NCBI RefSeq assembly: GCF_030272615.1
Contig: NC_081407.1
Span: forward strand, 269,549,870 to 269,613,869
Reading direction: 5' to 3'
DNA: 64,000 nucleotides
From: Cryptomeria japonica
Lineage: Eukaryota > Streptophyta > Pinopsida > Cupressales > Cupressaceae
A model generated the notes under the pieces. It did not search any database and was not told the DNA's origin. It saw only the letters and a list, made by a program, of their open reading frames with translations. This document shows positions 58,555-64,000 of this stretch, in pieces (position 1 is the first letter of the stretch; every line of letters starts with the position of its first letter). The position numbers were made by a program, and so were the translations under genes.

Positions 58555-60839
58555 GTAGGCTTTCTTATGGTTTAAATTTCAACATGAAATTCAAGGCCTA
58601 ATTATGTTTCTATATTAATTTTTAATTATCTTGTGAAATACCTCAAGGCGTCACACTACTTGGTTTTACAATTCCTAGAGTGAAGGGGATTTTCCCAATC
58701 TAGCACTTGGCCTCAAACTATCCACTTCTTATTGATAACACTTCCCCCTCACTATTGTAACCTTTCCCCTTATACTTTCAATGATTGTCATTTCTTTAAG
58801 GAGTGGAACCTATAGTTTTGGGGCTAAGCAAATGAGAGATAAAAATAAATAGGGGTGTAAAAATATGATTAACTAATAGATACCAATATATATACTAGAA
58901 ATGGGGGATACTTTAATAATAATTATGTAAGAAGAGGGGATACCCAAAATTCATGATATAGAGGTAGAAATGAAAATTAAGTGTATTACATAAGATTCCA
59001 TAATCAAAGGTCATATAGGAAATATTTACTAAGTGAATCCCCTAGGGTACATACATTATGTTTGGCCATTGACAGCCACATCACCTTTTCTATTTGCCCG
59101 TGTTGGAGAAACCTTAGGACCTTGTTACCATCTCCAACCATCATGTGGTTACAACGCCTCATCATTTAAGATGCTCCAGTTGTTTATCACACAATATTTT
59201 GCTTAATATTATTACTTTATATTTCATGTACCATTTCCCTCTTATAAATCCTTTCATCTGATGGATGCAACCAATTGTATGAGGATAAAATACTATCACT
59301 GACATTCCTATTTCAATTTCTTAAGTAGTGACAAGTACTATATATAGAGAAACTTGCCATCATGGGTAGAAAAAGCATTGTCAAATATTATGTTAAATTC
59401 TAACATATCATATGATAGCAATCCATACCACTTTGTATATAGAAAAAAAATTCTAAGCCTAATGTTTACTCAGCCTATTTCCTGAATGATTCATCAGATC
59501 TTATATTTTGTGTTCTAAGAATTAATTTTTTAAAATCTCACTACATAATTTTTCTCTATTTTGTGGTTCACATGGAGCACACATGTCAAATGATGGACTT
59601 ACACAATAAATATTTAATCAATTCCATTATTTTATATGAACCAACGTATCCTTTTATGTATGAATATTTACATTATATACATGTTTATTAGTGCTACATA
59701 GTTTGATATAAATGGCCATTTTAAGATTCACATGCACCTCAAAGTGGGGTAAAATACAATGGTAAAATTTGTATGCAACATCTCATTTTTATATGTGCTC
59801 TTTTTTAGAAATCTTATTGATGAATGGCACAATCTTGTGAGAAATTGGACTAATTCTCATAAACTTCATCTATTCTCATATAAACACATTACCACAATTA
59901 TTAATGTACCCTATCCAAGTATCTATAAAATTTCCCATGTGATTCACATTTATTTTATCCACTATATTTAAATATATACTCCACATTAACTTTAGTACTC
60001 CAATATATTGGATCAGTCTTATACACACATATTTGACCACTAACATTTAAATATTCAAATTTATTTTATGGTAAAATTCTACCAATTTCACTAACAAATA
60101 TGAGGTAACTAAATACACATTTGAATGGTTTATTGTTATGGTTTTGTGTTTAAATCATTTAATTACATGTATTCGTTATTACGAAGAATCCTTCTAATAT
60201 CATTTACATTTAAGTAAGGAGTAGTAGAAGACTCTAATTAGAGCATCTAAAATGAATCTAAATCTACATATTCATCCTAAAGAATTTGCATGACTATAAT
60301 TTGTTTTCCTTAGTCATTTCCAAGGATATAAACCCCAATTTTTTTGGAAGATGACCTAAGAGAGTTTATCCTCTAATGATTTAATAACCTTTTTTAAGGT
60401 ATCCATAAATACCATGAGTTATTAGAGCAAAGTAGAAAGTAGAAAATCAAGAAAATTATGAGTAACCCATAGATGTTAGGATCAAATTTTCAAATTTAGA
60501 GACAATATGCAAGTGCAAATTCAATTTGTGTGAAATAAAAAATCTACAATATTATGTGAATATTTTCCAAATAAAGAAACATCATTTTAAATCTGCAATA
60601 GCCAAAATTCTAGGATCTTCATCAAAATTATTTATTCTTAAGCATAAAACTAAATATAGCTCATTTATTACATTTATTACATTTACTTTCTTAAAAAAAA
60701 ATTACCTATACCAATCACTTATTAACCTAGATTAATTTAGAGAATGTAAGAAATATTAATCTAAATTGATTTATACTCTTGTTGTTGCATTTATTTAATT
60801 AACATAAACATTAATATAAAGCAACAAATCCCATACACT
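58555..60839. repeat. right arm, non-tandem part, of the large inverted repeat
   Basis: Begins with the second 145-bp direct repeat, then runs as the diverged inverse of 46480-45035. Small frames here (for example 58981-59169 and 59759-59971) are not gene-like. It ends at the 14-bp target duplication of the 60.84-kb insertion. Confidence 0.85.
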
Positions 60840-61000
60840 GTCAACAAGAAATGGGCCGGAGAAGGAGCAGTAGTGGCATTAGGGTTTCAAGAGGCCATGG
60901 TTAGGTAGGAGAGGTTGCATATGAGAGGAGTGAAGATGAAGACAAAAATGACGATGAGAGGAAACGATAGGAGGACTGCAGAGTAGGGAGTCTTCTGGAG

Positions 61001-61726
61001 ATGCTTGGCATTGTGTGGGTTTTTCCCTTTCCGTCAGCTTCCTACAAATACTTCTGTGTTTTTTTCTCTACCCCTTGGTTCAATGGTGTTGTTGTGTCTA
61101 GGGATGATGGGAGCGACCTTTTTGTGCCTCGTGGGCTACTCGTGCTTGGCTGGTGTCAAATTGGTGGTCTGACTTGTTGTTTGGCAGGAGAGTGTGTTGT
61201 TTCTTTGTGCCTGAAGATGTATGTTGCTGACACAGACTCTTCTCTTCCTATGGGTTGTGACATTGTGGTCGATGGAAAACTTTTTCAACCAATGGTGATT
61301 TCTGCGATGGGTGTTGTGGGTGCAAATGAGGTTGTGCGTGTTGATGGGGTTCTCTGTCCTATCCTCTCAACTTCCCTTCCTATATATGTTGTCTATGGTG
61401 GACGATGGCTCTGCAGTTGCTTGGCTTTGGATCTAGGATGGGCTTTCTTTTGGACCTGGTGGGTCTATGATGTGGAGATGCAGATGTTGGTCGTTATGTT
61501 GTGCAAGAAGGTTTATGTGGTGGTTGTGGTGGTCTATGTTATGTTCGTTGATTGTGCTTTCTTGGTTGAGCCTTGGTGTGAGGGGGCTATTTGGGATCCG
61601 GGTAGAGTTTGTGTTTTCTTGGAAACCCTTTTCCCCATGGGTTGTTTTTTGGCCTTTGGGAAAGATCTGGTGTGGATGGGGGTCTCTATCTGGGAGGTCC
61701 CTGCATCTTTTTGGTGTGGTTTTTAG
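61001..61726 (+). CDS. unrecognised 241-codon frame in the insertion
   Basis: ATG-started frame, MLGIVWVFPFPSASYKYF, rich in Val, Leu, Trp, Cys and Gly because the DNA is G/T-rich on this strand. Hydrophobic runs such as VYVVVVVVYVMFVDCAFLV could look like membrane segments but probably reflect composition. I recognise no domain. It may be translated sequence of a non-autonomous element or chance. Confidence 0.2.
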   Translation: MLGIVWVFPFPSASYKYFCVFFSTPWFNGVVVSRDDGSDLFVPRGLLVLGWCQIGGLTCCLAGECVVSLCLKMYVADTDSSLPMGCDIVVDGKLFQPMVISAMGVVGANEVVRVDGVLCPILSTSLPIYVVYGGRWLCSCLALDLGWAFFWTWWVYDVEMQMLVVMLCKKVYVVVVVVYVMFVDCAFLVEPWCEGAIWDPGRVCVFLETLFPMGCFLAFGKDLVWMGVSIWEVPASFWCGF

Positions 61727-62039
61727 AGTTTTCTCTTGCAGATTGTGAGTTATTTTAGGGATCTATTTATTTCAAGAGATTATATGGTGTTTCACAAGAT
61801 GTCTTATTTCCATTTCTCTCAATCTGCCTTATTGAGGTGAACCACTCTTCTATAGAGGGGAAGAGTTGTGGGTTGAGTTTTGTGGGATGGCTCCTGCAGG
61901 GGGTATTGGATACCCTATTTTTTGAGGTTGGATGTGCTCTTGTGCTTATCTCTTTGCTGTTGGGTTTTTTTCCCTCTTCTCCTATATAGGTGGAGATTCT
62001 GGTGAGGCTTGTTGGCATAGAGTGTTTATGGTGCTAGCC

Positions 62040-62900
62040 TCTCTTTATGTTCAAGGTTTTGGGAGCCTTTTCAAAACCCTTCCATCCAACTAAGCATCAT
62101 GAGATTACTTATTGGTTGCTAGACTATGTTTTGTGGTTAGAAGCTTGGTTCTCTCTACGGATGGTCTCTTTCCTTCCAACTCCTATTGAGGTGGTTTCCT
62201 GTCCTATAGAGGTGGGAGAATGTTGTGCTAGAAGGTGGGCTCTCATCAGATGTTGGGTGGTGATGAGCATCCTCCTACTAGTTATGGGATCCATTTTAAA
62301 ACCCATTTTGAAGGTTTGGGATGCCTTTCAAATCCCCCTTTTGGCTTTTTCTCTTTGTTTATATTTTTTATGCATGGTTAAGGTTGTGGGATCCTTGTAA
62401 AACCCACAGGCAGGTTGGATGCTGGTAGTTTTCAAGGGCCCAGCCTCGCTAGTTGTTGTTTTGGTTTTTGGTTAAGGACAGGTTTTTCTTTTGGAGATCT
62501 AAGGTCTATGTTGTAGGTTAAGGGGGCCTAGGAAAACCCTTCTTTGCTAGCTTTGGGAGCCAGTTCAAAACCCAAGCTAAAGGTTAGGGGAGCCTTTCAA
62601 AACCCTTTGAGTTTAGATTGTGAATGTATGCCTACCTGTTGTAATCTGGTGGCTTAGAAGGTTATCAGTTCCTGAAAACACCCATGGTGTCAGTTGAAGG
62701 TTAAGAGAGCCTTAGTAAAACCCTTGTGCATGTATTAAGAGCTGGTCTTTTCAGTCTCGGTTGTGGTTGGGCTGCTGGTTTTTTTATGATTATTCCTTTA
62801 GGTAGCATTGTATTGTGGGTTCCAGATCCTGATAAAATCTGAGGGTTTTGGGTTCCTTCAAAACCTGTTGTTTGGGGTTTCGAGTCCCCTCAAAATTTGT
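62040..62900 (+). repeat. about ten dispersed GGTTTTGGGAGCC...CAAAACC stem-loop repeats
   Basis: Variants of GGTTTGGGAGCCTTTCAAAA followed by CCC occur near 62050, 62310, 62385, 62520, 62555, 62585, 62700, 62825, 62850 and 62875. The clearest, near 62053, has GGTTTTG and CAAAACC around a 10-base loop. They fill the 3' half of the insertion. Confidence 0.7.
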
Positions 62901-62918
62901 TTATCCTTAATCAAATAT

Positions 62919-63735
62919 AAATCCCATACACTATGATCATAAGTAAATTATTATGTTATTTATATTTTAATAAATTATTATTATATTTAGGCTTTGGAGT
63001 GCACCTCGTCCAAATTATTGACATCTCTCTTGCAACCTACCTTTGAAGTGTTGATATATTCTACCAAGTTAAATGGACATAATACAAAATATCACATACT
63101 CTAGGCATATTTAACAAGCAAAGAATGGCAAGCCATATTTATTTAGAAAAAATAAAAAATTAGAGGCATAAAAATCATGAAAAAATTATAGGCATTAAAA
63201 TCATACATATTTCTTTTAATTATTATAATTTCTTGTTATTGTTTTAGAAGAATAATAGTAAGCAAGACCCCACATCCTCACGTCATATTATAGCCCAAAG
63301 ATATGTCAAGTGTAAACACTCTTTACGCTTGAACAAAAAATGGTACAAGAAAGACCCCACATCCTCACATCATATCACAAACCAAAGATATGCCAAATAT
63401 AGAGTGTCTTTATATTTTTTAAGAGCGAAAATAGATTAACCATATTACTTTAGAAAAAATAAGAACTAGATAAATTAACTTAGACAAATTATGGGTTAAT
63501 TTTTATTATTGTGTATTGTTATCAATTGTGTGTGGTTTTCTTAGAAGAATAATGGTAGACATGACCCACATCCTCACATCATATCACAGCCCAAAGATGT
63601 GCCGAATGTAGATAGGATTTACATTTTCAAGGAGAGAAGTGACAAGCATATTTACTTTAAAAAAAGCAAGATTAGAGGTGATACCTTAGATAAATTGTAA
63701 ATAATAATTTAAATTATTATCAATCGCTTATCATC
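62919..63735. repeat. right arm, outer tandem domain, inverted
   Basis: CACATCCTCACATCATATCACA followed by CCCAAAGATATG, the reverse complement of the subunit at 43.4-44.8 kb, occurs near 63288, 63358 and 63568. The segment 62990-63110 mirrors 44870-44985 (GGAGTGCAC with GAGATATCAATAA on the other strand). The longest shared word spans two neighbouring motifs, CCTCACATCATATCACA and CCAAAGATATG. Confidence 0.85.
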
Positions 63736-63799
63736 CATTACCAATTGCTTCTCAACCAACATTTCCACATTTCATCGAGCCTCCAAAAAACAGTCTTTT

Positions 63800-64000
63800 T
63801 CAATACTAACATATCCCATTTTTCTTCCAAGTTCAAAAACTCTTTACACTTCGCATATCTTTGGAATGTGATATGATGTGAGGACTTGGGGGTCTTTCCT
63901 ACTATTATTCTTCCAAAAATGATTATAAGTAATTATAATAATCAAAAGCAATATGTATGATTTATCTAATGTAGTGGTTCTATTTTTTTCTTTTTCTACA
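63800..64000. repeat. start of another direct-orientation copy of the 43.4-44.8 kb repeat
   Basis: CATTTTTCTTCCAAGTTCAA, GATATGATGTGAGGA and AATATGTATGATTTAT match 44640-44830 in the same orientation, so the orientation flips again near 63740-63800. The window ends inside it. Confidence 0.85.

Larger units (their letters stand above)
60840..62918 (+). mobile_element. 2.1-kb non-LTR-type insertion with 14-bp target duplication
   Basis: AAATCCCATACACT occurs at 60826-60839 and 62919-62932. The left arm keeps the unoccupied site (inverse of 45031-45046, one change), so the insertion boundaries are well supported. The insert starts GTCAACAAGAAATGGGCCGG and ends in a short A/T tail (TCCTTAATCAAATAT). 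No reverse transcriptase or LTR is present. The 14-bp duplication suggests target-primed mobilisation by a LINE. The second half contains about ten stem-loop repeats. Confidence 0.8.

Overview
The window looks like heterochromatic or intergenic DNA of a large-genome seed plant, plausibly a conifer (inference). The grounds are two Ty1/copia elements with initiator-Met-tRNA primer sites, a plant-type LINE whose ORF2 ends in an RNase H domain, a decayed Ty3/gypsy protease, nested insertions, several satellites, AT-rich filler and no convincing intact host gene. No tRNA, rRNA or CRISPR array was found.

Layout. (1) 1-11.4 kb: a probable large DNA transposon. It carries a decayed seven-exon gene (+, 233-2287) facing a decayed transposase-like gene (-, about 10.59-7.47 kb). 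A tandem array of about twelve 359-bp units lies between them, and palindromic short repeats lie near both sides. (2) 11.4-18.9 kb: two satellites of 90 bp and 138 bp. Both are built from perfect hairpins and share the word TCCTAAGGGGTCA. A 54-bp-arm hairpin and a TATG-rich microsatellite follow. (3) 19.1-29.2 kb: a minus-strand Ty3/gypsy remnant split by a complete copia element (copia-1, 20277-26268). The left LTR region of copia-1 has a 577-bp tandem duplication. (4) 29.2-32.2 kb: a decayed LINE on the minus strand. (5) 32.2-36.5 kb: low-copy DNA with two copies of an unrecognised gene fragment, a 445-bp tandem duplication and an inverted LTR fragment. (6) 36.5-43.4 kb: copia-2, with near-identical LTRs and a perfect 5-bp target duplication. 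(7) 43.4-64 kb: a very large imperfect inverted repeat. Its outer arm domains are tandem repeats and its spacer is about 3 kb. The left arm is split by a full-length LINE (46.5-53.8 kb). The right arm is split by a gypsy-LTR-like block (about 57.1-58.4 kb) and by a 2.1-kb non-LTR-type insertion (60.84-62.92 kb).

The genes do not form a pathway; they are replication genes of mobile elements in decay. Several frames (copia-1, and LINE ORF2 in particular) are broken almost only by stop codons, many explicable as C-to-T or G-to-A changes, as expected for methylated silenced DNA. The best candidates for something undescribed are the two-gene transposon with its internal 359-bp array, the hairpin satellites that share a word, and the foldback-like inverted repeat whose outer domains are tandem arrays. 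All coordinates and divergence counts were read by eye from the sequence.
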